Part shown: positions 8,548 to 16,730 of the stretch, one piece after another
Position numbering within the stretch: position 1 is the first letter of the stretch
Layout of the letters: every line of letters starts with the position of its first letter
DNA from: Lautropia sp.
GTDB taxonomy: Bacteria > Pseudomonadota > Gammaproteobacteria > Burkholderiales > Burkholderiaceae_E
Length of the DNA: 64,000 bases
Direction of reading: 5' to 3'
Assembly: GCA_030528325.1 (NCBI GenBank)
Contig: JAUMZD010000004.1
Coordinates: forward strand, 51,825-115,824
Position numbers and translations under genes: made by a program
The notes under the pieces: model-generated
Database searches by the model: none
What the model saw: only the letters and a program-made list of their open reading frames with translations
Told to the model about the DNA's origin: nothing

Positions 8548-9908
8548 ACGTTTTCGGCAAGGTCGATCTGGCGTCGCGGCTGGTCGTGCTGGGCATGGTC
8601 GTCGTGCTCGGTAGCACCGGTATCGGAGGGGTGCTCCTGCACTGGCAGCTTCACCGCACGGTGCTGCGCAGCGTTCAGGGAGGCATCGATGAGCGGGCCG
8701 ACCGGATCGCGGCCGGCTTCCTGCCCGGTGTCGATGGACAGATCGTGCTCGACAGCCGACTGGTGCATGACGAATTCCGTTCCATCTTTTCGGGCTGGTA
8801 CTGGCAGCTGGAAAAAGGTGTGCAGATCGAACGCTCCCGTTCCCTCTGGGACAGCAGCCTGAATGTGCAGGGGGCTGCTGCCCTCGAAGGATACCCGGAT
8901 CTGTATCAGCTGACGGGCCCGAGACAGGAGCTGTTGATCGGCATCCAGCGGCGGGTGGTGATCGAAGGTCAGGAATACCGGTTGTACGTGTTCGGGCCGG
9001 GCGAGAACACGCGGGCGGAACTGGCAAGGATCGATCGCATCCTGATGATGCTTCTGGCTGGCCTGTCGACCGTGCTGCTGCTCGGCATGATCCTGCAGGT
9101 GCGCGTGGGCCTGCGTCCGTTGCGCCGTCTGCATGCGGCCTTGAGCCGTATTCATGAAGGCGACGACAACCGGGTGGGCAAGGGTTATGGGCCGGATCTG
9201 GATCCGCTGGCAGCCGAAATTGACGAAGTGCTGGAGCGCAACGCCAGAATCGTCTCCCGTTCGCGCGGTTATGCAGCGGATCTGAGTCATGCCCTGAAAA
9301 AGCCGCTGGCGATCCTGTCGGCAGATGCCGTCGGCACGTCGGCCGATGCCGATACGGTTCGCAAGCAGGTTGGCGCGATGTATCAGCTGATCGAGCGCCA
9401 TCTGTCGCGGGCGGGCAGTGGGGCAGGCGACCGGCGCCGGATCAACGTGAACGAATGCATGCAGGGTCTGATGAGCCTGATGCAGAAGCTGCACGCCAAC
9501 CGGCAGTTGCAGTGGCAGTTGATCATGCCCGGTGAGGTCTTCTGGCGGGGCGAGCAGACGGATCTGGAGGAAATGCTCGGCAATCTGCTGGACAATGCCG
9601 GGAAGTGGGCCAGGAGCCGGGTCGAGGTCGAGGTCGGCTGGCTGGAGGATCCAGCCTGTGCCAGGGGCGGGGCCGCAGCCCGTGGCGGCGGCACGCTCGA
9701 GATCCTGATCGGCGATGACGGCACCGGCCTGAATGAGGATGAGATTTCCCGTGCCAAGCGGCGCGGATTGAGGTTTGACGAAAGTATCGAAGGCAGTGGG
9801 CTGGGACTGGCCATTGCCTGTGACATCGCCGAGACCTACGGCGGCACGATCGATCTGGGTCGAAGTGGTCTGGGGGGGTTGCAAATCACCCTCCGGTTGC
9901 CGCGTTGA
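8544..9908 (+). CDS. Membrane sensor histidine kinase (PhoQ-like)
   Basis: The 454-residue kinase has an N-terminal membrane helix (about 12-38), a periplasmic sensor region (about 39-165), a second helix (about 168-190, MMLLAGLSTVLLLGMIL) and HAMP-like linker. The phospho-acceptor is H249 in LSHALKKPL, where the usual LRTPL or MRTPL is replaced by KKPL, as in the PhoQ-type subgroup. N351 lies in LLDNAGKWA, followed by GDDGTGL and GSGLGLAIA boxes for ATP binding. It is translationally coupled to the response regulator by a 4-bp overlap. Partnership with the PepSY protein upstream is inferred from operon structure. Confidence 0.93.
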   Translation: MNVFGKVDLASRLVVLGMVVVLGSTGIGGVLLHWQLHRTVLRSVQGGIDERADRIAAGFLPGVDGQIVLDSRLVHDEFRSIFSGWYWQLEKGVQIERSRSLWDSSLNVQGAAALEGYPDLYQLTGPRQELLIGIQRRVVIEGQEYRLYVFGPGENTRAELARIDRILMMLLAGLSTVLLLGMILQVRVGLRPLRRLHAALSRIHEGDDNRVGKGYGPDLDPLAAEIDEVLERNARIVSRSRGYAADLSHALKKPLAILSADAVGTSADADTVRKQVGAMYQLIERHLSRAGSGAGDRRRINVNECMQGLMSLMQKLHANRQLQWQLIMPGEVFWRGEQTDLEEMLGNLLDNAGKWARSRVEVEVGWLEDPACARGGAAARGGGTLEILIGDDGTGLNEDEISRAKRRGLRFDESIEGSGLGLAIACDIAETYGGTIDLGRSGLGGLQITLRLPR

Positions 9909-10000
9909 ACGGTGGAAGCGATTTGCAGGATGAGTTCGTCGTCCGATTCATTCAGCGGACGGCATCAATGGTTCTGATTGGAAAAAAAAAGGTAAAGGGA

Positions 10001-11359
10001 ATGAAACTGGTCGTTGTTGGTGCAGGCTATGTCGGGCTGGTTTCCGGCGCATGTTTTGCAGAGATGGGACATCACGTCACCTGCGTGGATGTCAGTGAGG
10101 AAAAGATCGCTGGTCTGAGGAAGGGCGTCCTGCCCATCTACGAACCGGGTCTGGAAGACATGGTGCTGCGCAATCAGCGCGATGGGCGCCTCGACTTCAG
10201 CACGTCGTTGCCGGAGGCGATGAAACAGGCCGATGTCTATTGCATCGCCGTGGGTACGCCACCGGATGAGGATGGTTCGGCAGACCTCCGGCATGTGCTG
10301 GCCGTGGCTCGTGAGATCGGCATGAACATGGATCGCACCTCGACGATCATCAACAAGTCGACCGTGCCGGTGGGCACCGCCGAGAAGGTGCGGGCCGTGG
10401 TCGAGGCCGAGCTGGAGAAGCGTGGTCTCAGCATCGACTTCGACGTGGTCTCGAACCCCGAGTTCCTGAAGGAAGGTGTGGCCATCGAGGATTTCATGCA
10501 CCCGGATCGGATCGTCCTGGGCGTTGCCGGTGGACGTGCACGCCAGACGATGAGCATGATCTACGAGCCCTTCGTTCATGACGGGGCCCGCCTGATCTTC
10601 ATGGGGGTTCGCGATGCCGAGATGACCAAATATGCGGCCAATGCGATGCTGGCAACCCGTATTTCGTTCATGAACGAAATTGCGGGGCTGTGCGAGAGGC
10701 TGGAAGTGGACGTGGAGAATGTGCGCCTGGGCATCGGTACGGATCAGCGCATCGGGCATCGCTTCATCTTCCCCGGCCCGGGCTACGGTGGCTCCTGCTT
10801 CCCGAAGGATGTCCGTGCGCTGGCCAGCATGGCAGAGGCGTCGGGGTACGAACCCCATCTGCTCAATGCGGTCGAGGCCCGCAACCGTCACCAGAAAAGC
10901 CGTCTGTTCGAGAAGGTGAGCGAGGAGCTGGGCGGAGACCTGTCGGGCAAGACCATCGCCGTCTGGGGGCTGGCCTTCAAACCGGGTACGGATGACATGC
11001 GTGAGGCCCCGAGCATTCCCCTGATCGAGGCACTGGTCGCTGCGGGCGCACGAGTTCGGGCCTTCGATCCGGTGGCGACCGAAACCGCCAGTCGTGTGCT
11101 GCCGGCCGAGGCCCAGACCTCCGGACAGCTGATCTTTGCCAGCGAACAGTACGAGGCGCTCGACGGCGCCGACGCGCTGGTGCTGGTGACGGAATGGCCG
11201 TCTTTCCGCTCGCCGGATTTCGAGCAGCTGCACGACCGGATGAAGAGTCCGGTGATCATCGATGGCCGCAACCAGTATCAGCCTGAAGCGATGTTCGACA
11301 TGGGCTTCCGCTATGTGGGTATCGGCCGTGGCCAGAAAGTGGGTGTGCAGGACGCCTGA
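10001..11359 (+). CDS. ugd: UDP-glucose 6-dehydrogenase
   Basis: It oxidises UDP-glucose to UDP-glucuronate with two NAD+ and supplies precursors for capsule, exopolysaccharide or LPS modification. The start is ATG 10001, preceded by AAGGT at a good distance. In-frame codons further upstream have no ribosome site. The 452-residue protein begins with the Rossmann motif VVGAGYVGLVSGACFAEMGH, has NKSTVPVGTAEKV, SNPEFLKEG and the catalytic C266 in GPGYGGSCFPKD, and ends with the C-terminal domain GLAFKPGTDDMREAPS. A run of nine A residues lies at 9982-9990 in the leader. It follows the kinase gene by 92 bp. In enterics ugd is a PhoP/PmrA target, so control by the adjacent pair is plausible but unproven. 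Confidence 0.96.
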   Translation: MKLVVVGAGYVGLVSGACFAEMGHHVTCVDVSEEKIAGLRKGVLPIYEPGLEDMVLRNQRDGRLDFSTSLPEAMKQADVYCIAVGTPPDEDGSADLRHVLAVAREIGMNMDRTSTIINKSTVPVGTAEKVRAVVEAELEKRGLSIDFDVVSNPEFLKEGVAIEDFMHPDRIVLGVAGGRARQTMSMIYEPFVHDGARLIFMGVRDAEMTKYAANAMLATRISFMNEIAGLCERLEVDVENVRLGIGTDQRIGHRFIFPGPGYGGSCFPKDVRALASMAEASGYEPHLLNAVEARNRHQKSRLFEKVSEELGGDLSGKTIAVWGLAFKPGTDDMREAPSIPLIEALVAAGARVRAFDPVATETASRVLPAEAQTSGQLIFASEQYEALDGADALVLVTEWPSFRSPDFEQLHDRMKSPVIIDGRNQYQPEAMFDMGFRYVGIGRGQKVGVQDA

Positions 11360-11384
11360 TCGCTGAACGCGTGAGATGATGGCA

Positions 11385-11435
11385 GGCAGCGGGCCTGCCG
11401 GGCACCCTGGAAAGGGTGTCCGGCGGCTCGCTGCC
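11385..11435. terminator. Long hairpin between convergent ugd and amidase genes
   Basis: GGCAGCG at 11385 pairs with CGCTGCC ending at 11435, with inner arms GGGCACCC and GGGTGTCC around a short loop. The stem is long and GC-rich, without a strong T-tract on either side. Its place between two convergent stop codons fits a bidirectional terminator. Confidence 0.6.
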
Positions 11436-11472
11436 TTCCGTTGTCTGTGGCGGGCGTCCGATCCGGATGAGG

Positions 11473-12810
11473 TCAGGAAATCTTGCCGCGAGGCCCCGGC
11501 GGGTTGGCCTTCCTGTAATCCAGAATGCCCTTGGCGATGGCCCGTGCCAGTTCATCCTGATATTTCGGATTGCGCAGCCGTTTTTCTTCGTCCGGGTTGC
11601 TGATGAAAGCGGTTTCCACCAGCACCGAGGGCACGTCCGGTGAGCGAAGCACGGCAAAATTGGCCTGTTCGACACTCGTCTTGTGCAGGTTGCCGATCTG
11701 GCCCAGTTCGCTCAGCATCAGCTTTGCCAGGGCGCGGCTGTCGCGGATCTGCGAGGTGGTGTAGAGATCCATCAGCAGATTCGCGGTCTCGGGCAGGCTC
11801 GTCCTGATGTTGATGCCACCGATCAGGTCGGATCTGTTCTCGCGTTTCGCCAGCCACTTCGCGCCCAGGCTGCTGGCGCCGGTGCTGGACAGGACATAGA
11901 CGGAGGAGCCGCGAGCCTCGGGCCTGATGAAGGCATCGGCGTGAATCGAGACGAAGAGGTCGGCCCGCACGGCACGTGCCTTGGAGACCCGCTTGGCCAG
12001 TGGCACGAAATAATCACCGTCGCGGGTCAGCACGACCCGCATGTTCTTTTCCCGGGCCAGCAGCTTGTGCACGCGCTGCCCGATGGCCAGCACGACATCC
12101 TTTTCATAGGTGCCTTTGGGCCCGATGGCGCCCGGATCCTCGCCGCCGTGGCCCGGATCCAGCGCTACCGTGAAGGTGCGGGTCGCCTCCGGGGCCTGCT
12201 TGCTGCGTGATCGTTCACTTTTCCGGGGGGGCTGGGTGTCGCCCTTGTGGGCGGCTCCCTTGTCCTTCGGTCTGGCTGGCGCCTGCGCCAGCTGGCGTGA
12301 TCGTGCATCCTGCTGCGCGATCAGCTGCTCCAGAGGATCGATCTGGTGCTTCGGGTAGAAATCGAGCACCAGTCTGTGCTGGTAGTTGCCGGTCGGTTTC
12401 AGCGTGAAGACCTGCGGGTTCACCGGCTGCTTCAGGTCGAACACGATCCGCATGGTCTGCGGGTCGAACTGCCCGACGCGAACCTGACGGATGTAAGGGT
12501 CATGGGCCTTGACCTTGGCCAGCAGCTCGCGAACCTTATCTTCCACGCGTAATCCGCTCAGATCGATCATGACCCGGTGGGGGTTGTCGATCATCCGTGC
12601 CTTGAAGGGAACCAGGCTGCCCAGCTCCAGCGTGACGCGTGTGTATTCACGGGCGGGCCAGATACGAACCGCCGCCACGCCAGCCGTCCTGGATGCGGAC
12701 ACGCTGACCCCGTGTGCGGCCGTGAAGGGCAGCAGCAGGGGCGTGGACAGTCCCAGCTTCAGGAGCCGTCGGCGTCGTTGGCGAGGTGCTTGGAAAGTGT
12801 CGTCAGGCAT
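11473..12810 (-). CDS. amiC: N-acetylmuramoyl-L-alanine amidase, AmiC type
   Basis: This 445-residue enzyme cleaves septal peptidoglycan to separate daughter cells. The N-terminus, with RQRRRRLLKLG followed by a hydrophobic stretch, looks like a Tat signal, as in AmiA and AmiC. An AMIN domain (about 48-150, including RVMIDLSGL) targets the septum. After a charged linker (about 185-212), the Amidase_3 domain begins FTVALDPGHGGEDPGA, with zinc ligands in that His, in GTYEKDV (Glu) and in VSIHADAF. The C-terminal catalytic Glu is in VPSVLVETAFISNP. The start lies 52 bp inside tsaE, so the two genes overlap and are co-transcribed. Confidence 0.92.
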   Translation of the reverse strand: MPDDTFQAPRQRRRRLLKLGLSTPLLLPFTAAHGVSVSASRTAGVAAVRIWPAREYTRVTLELGSLVPFKARMIDNPHRVMIDLSGLRVEDKVRELLAKVKAHDPYIRQVRVGQFDPQTMRIVFDLKQPVNPQVFTLKPTGNYQHRLVLDFYPKHQIDPLEQLIAQQDARSRQLAQAPARPKDKGAAHKGDTQPPRKSERSRSKQAPEATRTFTVALDPGHGGEDPGAIGPKGTYEKDVVLAIGQRVHKLLAREKNMRVVLTRDGDYFVPLAKRVSKARAVRADLFVSIHADAFIRPEARGSSVYVLSSTGASSLGAKWLAKRENRSDLIGGINIRTSLPETANLLMDLYTTSQIRDSRALAKLMLSELGQIGNLHKTSVEQANFAVLRSPDVPSVLVETAFISNPDEEKRLRNPKYQDELARAIAKGILDYRKANPPGPRGKIS

Positions 12811-13298
12811 TGTCGGGCTGGCGTGCTGTGGGCGGTGGCAATGATGTGGCGTGTGTCGTCGGGTGTTCCGTCTGCGTCTATATCGGCAACTTCGATCCGG
12901 ATATCAAGATCGGCGGCCGGCATGGCGCCGGCTGCCTTGTCCGGCCATTCGACCAGCATCAGGCCCGGGCCGGCGAAGATGTCGTCGAAGCCGGCGTCGA
13001 ACCACTGATCGGGTGAAGAGAACCTATATAAATCAAAGTGGTAGGCTGGGTACTTGGGAAGATTATAAAATTCGACGAGCGGATAGGTCGGGCTCTTGAT
13101 CCGGCCTGTAACACCCAGAGCCTGAAGGATGCTGCGGGCCAGCGTGGTTTTCCCTGCACCCAGATCGCCCTGCAGGGTGATGACAAATGCTTGTTTGACA
13201 AGGCTTTGTTCGGGCAGGGCTGCGGCCAGCGCCCGGCCCCAGCGGTCGGTTTGCCGCTCGTCGGGCAGTGAGTGGTGTTGCAATTCCGATGCGTTCAT
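12759..13298 (-). CDS. tsaE: tRNA t6A biosynthesis ATPase TsaE
   Basis: TsaE is the small P-loop ATPase that works with TsaB, TsaC and TsaD to make N6-threonylcarbamoyladenosine at tRNA position 37. I start it at ATG 13298 (179 residues); the open frame extends further upstream without family similarity. Walker A GDLGAGKTT is at 44-52, with SPTYPLVEFY, the HFDLYRF segment and LMLVEWPDKA, all typical of TsaE/YjeE. The C-terminal tail of about 45 residues is longer than usual and covers the 52-bp overlap with the amidase gene. The tsaE-amiC pairing is common in proteobacteria. TsaD is encoded nearby at 15542-16591. Confidence 0.93.
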   Translation of the reverse strand: MNASELQHHSLPDERQTDRWGRALAAALPEQSLVKQAFVITLQGDLGAGKTTLARSILQALGVTGRIKSPTYPLVEFYNLPKYPAYHFDLYRFSSPDQWFDAGFDDIFAGPGLMLVEWPDKAAGAMPAADLDIRIEVADIDADGTPDDTRHIIATAHSTPARQCLTTLSKHLANDADGS

Positions 13299-13446
13299 TG
13301 TTGCTTTTTTGCCAAAGAACTTGCCTGAAAAGGGTGGTTGGGATTGTGCGCCCAGGCTCCTGGAGCCCCCGTCCGGGGCAGGGGTTGATGCAATGGTCTC
13401 ATGTCGGCCGCCGGCAGGTCGAAGAGAACCGGAGGATGGGGGAGGC

Positions 13447-14400
13447 ATGAAGGAAGAGCAGGCCATGATGTCTGCCGGCGAGACCGGTGCCGTCGTTGCG
13501 CGACTCGAGGCGGCCCAGCACTCGATCCAGGCATTCTGTGATGCGATCTGGCTGGAAGATGGGCTGTCGAAGAACACGCTGATGGCCTACCGGCGCGACC
13601 TGAGCCAGCTGGCACGCTGGCTGGCGCTGCCGGCCAGGGCCGTGTCGCTGCCAGAGGCCGGGGAGGCCGATCTGCTGGCCTACATGGCGGATAGCCACGG
13701 GCATTCGAAGCCCAGCTCGGCCAACCGGCGCCTGACCGTCATCCGGCGCTATTACCGTTACCTGCTCCGGGAGCAGCAGCGTACCGACGACCCGACCGTC
13801 CGGATACAGGCGATGCGTCAGCCGGCCCGCTTCCCCTCGTCGCTGTCCGAGTCGCAGGTCGAGGCCCTGCTGGCCGCGCCGGACGTGAACACGGCGCTGG
13901 GACTGCGGGACAGGACGATGCTGGAAGTGCTGTACGCGACGGGCCTTCGGGTATCCGAGCTGGTCCAGCTCAGGATGGTGGAGGTGTCGATGGTCGACGG
14001 CCTGGTCCGCGTCATGGGCAAGGGCTCGAAGGAGCGGCTGGTGCCGCTGGGGGAAGAGGCACGGGCCTGGCTCGTCCGTTATCTGGCCGAGGCGCGGGGG
14101 CGCCTGCTGGTCGGGCAACTGGCCGATGAGGTGTTCGTCACCCAGCGGGGCGGTGGCATGACCCGCCAGATGTTCTGGTACCTGATCCGTCGCCATGCGC
14201 AGGCAGCCGGCATCACCGCACCGCTGTCACCACATACGCTGCGTCATGCCTTTGCCACCCACCTGCTCAATCACGGGGCCGATCTGCGGGTGGTGCAGGT
14301 TCTGCTCGGCCATGCCGACATTTCCACCACCCAGATCTATACCCATGTGGCGCGGGCGCGGCTGAAGAGCCTGCACGCCCGGCATCATCCGAGGGGCTAG
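13447..14400 (+). CDS. xerD: Site-specific tyrosine recombinase XerD
   Basis: XerD resolves chromosome dimers at dif with XerC under FtsK control. From ATG 13447 the protein has 317 residues; ATG 13465 or 13468, preceded by AAGGAAGAG, are equally possible starts. The N-terminal SAM-like domain is at about 22-110. The catalytic set is complete: R168 (GLRVSEL), K192 (GKGSKER), H263 and R266 (HTLRHAF), H289 (LLGHADIS) and the nucleophile Y298. The C-terminus fits XerD better than XerC by eye. The TAG stop at 14398-14400 is also the first three bases of repeat B1, so the present C-terminal end was set by the repeat. Confidence 0.93.
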   Translation: MKEEQAMMSAGETGAVVARLEAAQHSIQAFCDAIWLEDGLSKNTLMAYRRDLSQLARWLALPARAVSLPEAGEADLLAYMADSHGHSKPSSANRRLTVIRRYYRYLLREQQRTDDPTVRIQAMRQPARFPSSLSESQVEALLAAPDVNTALGLRDRTMLEVLYATGLRVSELVQLRMVEVSMVDGLVRVMGKGSKERLVPLGEEARAWLVRYLAEARGRLLVGQLADEVFVTQRGGGMTRQMFWYLIRRHAQAAGITAPLSPHTLRHAFATHLLNHGADLRVVQVLLGHADISTTQIYTHVARARLKSLHARHHPRG

Positions 14401-14564
14401 GAGCTTGGGCGGCAGGAAAGTCGCGGGTTGCAAACCGGCCGCGCCGGCCCATTTTGCTCCCGCTTCTTGCCCCATGGCACCGGCTATGGGGCGGCGAATC
14501 GGGCACAAACTGTGCTCGGCGGGGCCGATTTTCGCCTTCGCGATTCCTGCCGCCCAGGCTCCTA
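14398..14564 (+). repeat. Repeat family B, full copy B1 (167 bp)
   Basis: The element runs from TAGGAGCTTGGGCGGCAGGA at the left to an inverted counterpart TCCTGCCGCCCAGGCTCCTA at the right, with about 125 bp between. A second full copy (45061-45228) matches over nearly the entire length. The left end supplies the xerD stop codon, and the right TA is shared with repeat A1. There is no coding capacity. With A1 and about 140 bp without recognisable signal, it fills the xerD-plsY gap. Confidence 0.85.
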
Positions 14565-14602
14565 GAGCGTGTTATGAACTTATTCGTCCCCGCGCTGGCC
14601 CA
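14563..14602 (+). repeat. Repeat family A, single end A1
   Basis: TAGAGCGTGTTATGAACTTA and the following CGTCCCCGCGCTGGCCCA match the terminus of the full family A element at 44792-45062. Similarity stops at 14602, so this is a solo end. It shares its first TA with the last TA of repeat B1. The sequence from 14603 to the plsY start holds no further recognisable feature. Confidence 0.8.
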
Positions 14603-14740
14603 GTTACCCGATGCCCATGTCGATGGGGCTGTCGATGGCGCATGGAGACGACAGCGGAGGGTTTCCCCCGGACGCTCCCCGGCAGCGAATGGCCGGGGTA
14701 GACTTCTTTCCGGGAAATGCTCTCATTCTGGATACTCGTC

Positions 14741-15505
14741 ATGGATTCCGCTTCCTTGCTCACACAGGCGCTGGTCTGGCTGGTGGCCTATCTGATCGGT
14801 TCTGTTTCCTTTGCCGTGGTCGTCAGTCGCCTGATGGGCCTGGCCGACCCGCATACCTATGGCTCGGGCAATCCGGGGGCCACCAACGTGTTGCGTACCG
14901 GCAACCGGAAGGCCGCTCTCTTCACGCTGCTGGGCGATGTGGGCAAGGGCGTGCTGGCCGTGCTGCTGGCCAGGTGGCTGGCGCCGGCGCTGGGCCTGAC
15001 ACCACTGGCGGTGATGGGGGTGGGGCTGGCAGCCTTTCTCGGGCATCTGTTCCCGGTCTTTCACCGTTTCGCCGGTGGCAAGGGGGTGGCGACCGCGGCC
15101 GGTGTGCTGATGGCCCTGAACCCCGTGCATGGCCTGATGGTGCTGGGTACCTGGCTGGCGGTGGCGTTCACGACGAAGTATTCGTCACTGGCGGCGCTGG
15201 TGGCAGCCGGTCTGGCGCCCATCTACTGGGGGCTGCTCTACGGCATCGACGCGTCGACGCTGATCGTGCTGATCATGAGCCTGCTGCTGATCTGGCGGCA
15301 CCGCAGCAACATCAACAAGCTGCTGGCCGGGCAGGAAAGCAGGATTGGAAGCAGGAAGAAAGCGGCTGCCGCCGCGCCGGTTGCGGCCGGGACAGCCGGG
15401 GCCCGGCCCCATCACGGCCATCATGGAGGTCACCGCCACCGCAAGCAGGGTCGCCACGACGGCAACCAGCACCATCACGGTCATCAGGGGCGCAAGCGCC
15501 GCTGA
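14741..15505 (+). CDS. plsY: Glycerol-3-phosphate acyltransferase PlsY
   Basis: PlsY transfers the acyl group from acyl-phosphate to glycerol-3-phosphate, the first step of phospholipid synthesis, in the inner membrane. ATG 14741 gives 254 residues; ATG 14717 with GGGA upstream is an alternative. Family motifs are present: GSGNPGATNVLRTGN, LLGDVGKGVLAVLLA and FHRFAGGKGVATAAG. There are about five or six membrane segments. Residues after about 200 form an unusual tail rich in Ala, then in His, Gly, Arg and Lys (for example HHGHHGGHRHRK), absent from ordinary PlsY proteins. The gene converges with tsaD across a 36-bp gap. Confidence 0.92.
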   Translation: MDSASLLTQALVWLVAYLIGSVSFAVVVSRLMGLADPHTYGSGNPGATNVLRTGNRKAALFTLLGDVGKGVLAVLLARWLAPALGLTPLAVMGVGLAAFLGHLFPVFHRFAGGKGVATAAGVLMALNPVHGLMVLGTWLAVAFTTKYSSLAALVAAGLAPIYWGLLYGIDASTLIVLIMSLLLIWRHRSNINKLLAGQESRIGSRKKAAAAAPVAAGTAGARPHHGHHGGHRHRKQGRHDGNQHHHGHQGRKRR

Positions 15506-15541
15506 TGTTCCGCTGATATCCGGCGCCAGCGGGCGGCCGGG

Positions 15542-16591
15542 TCAGGCGGCGGGAAGGCTTTCCAGCGGCCAGCGCGGGTGCACGTCGAAGTGCAGCGGGC
15601 CCCGTGTCGGTGCCCGGGCCGCCAGCCGCTTCGCACCGGCGAAGGCGATCATGGCGCCGTTGTCGGTGCAGAGCGCCAGCTCGGGGAAATGGATGTCCAG
15701 CGTCTTCCCCTGTCGGGCGAGCCGGGCGCTGGCTTCGGCCAGCTTGGCACGCAGCCGGTGATTGGCGCTGACACCGCCCGAGATCACGAGCCGGTCGAGG
15801 CCGGTGGCTTCCAGCGCCTTCAGCGACTTGCCAACCAGCACATCCGTGATGGCTTCTTCCACCTCGCGGGCCAGGTCGGCCCGGTGCTCATCGGGCAGCC
15901 CTTTCTTTACCTGGGTCAGCACGGCCGTCTTCAGGCCACTGAAGCTGAAGTCGAGGTCGTCGCTCTTGAGTTTGGGACGTGGCAGCCTGAATGCCGGGGC
16001 ACCGGGACGATCCGGGTCGCCTGCACTGGCAGCCAGCTTCGAGAGGGCGGGGCCGCCCGGATAGCCAAGGTCGAGCAGCTTGGCGCTCTTGTCGAAGGCT
16101 TCGCCGGCTGCATCATCGACCGTTTCACCCAGCAGCGTGTACTGCCCGAGTCCATCGACCCGCAGCAACTGCGTGTGTCCGCCGGAGACCAGCAGGGCCA
16201 CGAAGGGGAAGTCGGGGGGCGTGGCCGACAGCAGCGGCGACAGCAGGTGGCCTTCCAGGTGGTGGATGCCGATGACCGGCTTGTCGAGCGAGAAGGCCAG
16301 GGCCGACGCCACGGAGGCGCCGACGAGCAGCGCCCCGGCCAGCCCCGGCCCCTGGGTGTAGGCAATGGCGTCGATGGCCTCGAGCGGCTTGCCCGCATCA
16401 TCCATCACGCCTTCGATCAGCGGCGTCAGCCGTTCGATATGATCCCGTGAGGCCAGCTCGGGAACCACGCCGCCGTAGCGCTCATGCATGTCGGCCTGCG
16501 AGTGCAGCGCCTGGGCCAGCAGACCGGCTTCCGTGTCATAGAGTGCGACGCCGGTTTCGTCGCAGGAGGATTCGATGCCGAGTACCAGCAT
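15542..16591 (-). CDS. tsaD: tRNA N6-adenosine threonylcarbamoyltransferase TsaD
   Basis: The 349-residue protein is the catalytic subunit that transfers threonylcarbamoyl to A37 of ANN-decoding tRNAs. It starts [17 protein letters not shown], the family signature. Metal-binding H111 and H115 lie in [11 protein letters not shown], with [13 protein letters not shown] as the ATP/phosphate loop, [19 protein letters not shown], and [11 protein letters not shown] further on. The C-terminal [10 protein letters not shown] completes the ASKHA fold. Length is normal. Its divergent neighbour is a flavoprotein gene, with a repeat-derived hairpin in between. TsaE is encoded 2 kb away. Confidence 0.96.
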   Translation of the reverse strand: MLVLGIESSCDETGVALYDTEAGLLAQALHSQADMHERYGGVVPELASRDHIERLTPLIEGVMDDAGKPLEAIDAIAYTQGPGLAGALLVGASVASALAFSLDKPVIGIHHLEGHLLSPLLSATPPDFPFVALLVSGGHTQLLRVDGLGQYTLLGETVDDAAGEAFDKSAKLLDLGYPGGPALSKLAASAGDPDRPGAPAFRLPRPKLKSDDLDFSFSGLKTAVLTQVKKGLPDEHRADLAREVEEAITDVLVGKSLKALEATGLDRLVISGGVSANHRLRAKLAEASARLARQGKTLDIHFPELALCTDNGAMIAFAGAKRLAARAPTRGPLHFDVHPRWPLESLPAA

Positions 16592-16631
16592 GGGGGAGAG
16601 GGAGTGGGTGCCTTGGAACAGGCCCTAATGA

Positions 16632-16690
16632 TAGAGCCTGTCATGAACTTGTTCGCCCCAAGCTCCCAGGAGCTTTGGGCGGGCTATCAT
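16632..16690 (+). repeat. Degenerate family A end fused to a family B tip
   Basis: TAGAGCCTGTCATGAACTTG at 16632 matches the family A terminus with a few changes, then runs into GCCCC. A hairpin follows, CCAAGCTCC and GGAGCTTTGG at about 16659-16679, which matches the tip of family B. It lies between the divergent tsaD and flavoprotein genes, so it cannot be a terminator for either. The rest of the gap shows no clear promoter. Confidence 0.6.
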
Positions 16691-16730
16691 CGGGCGCATT
16701 CCGGATGAATGACGGGTTCTGCGAGCCTGG

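Noticed and set aside
9905..10000. Upstream extension of ugd from TTG 9905
   Set aside because: It has no ribosome site, and the Rossmann motif begins right after ATG 10001, the normal Ugd start.
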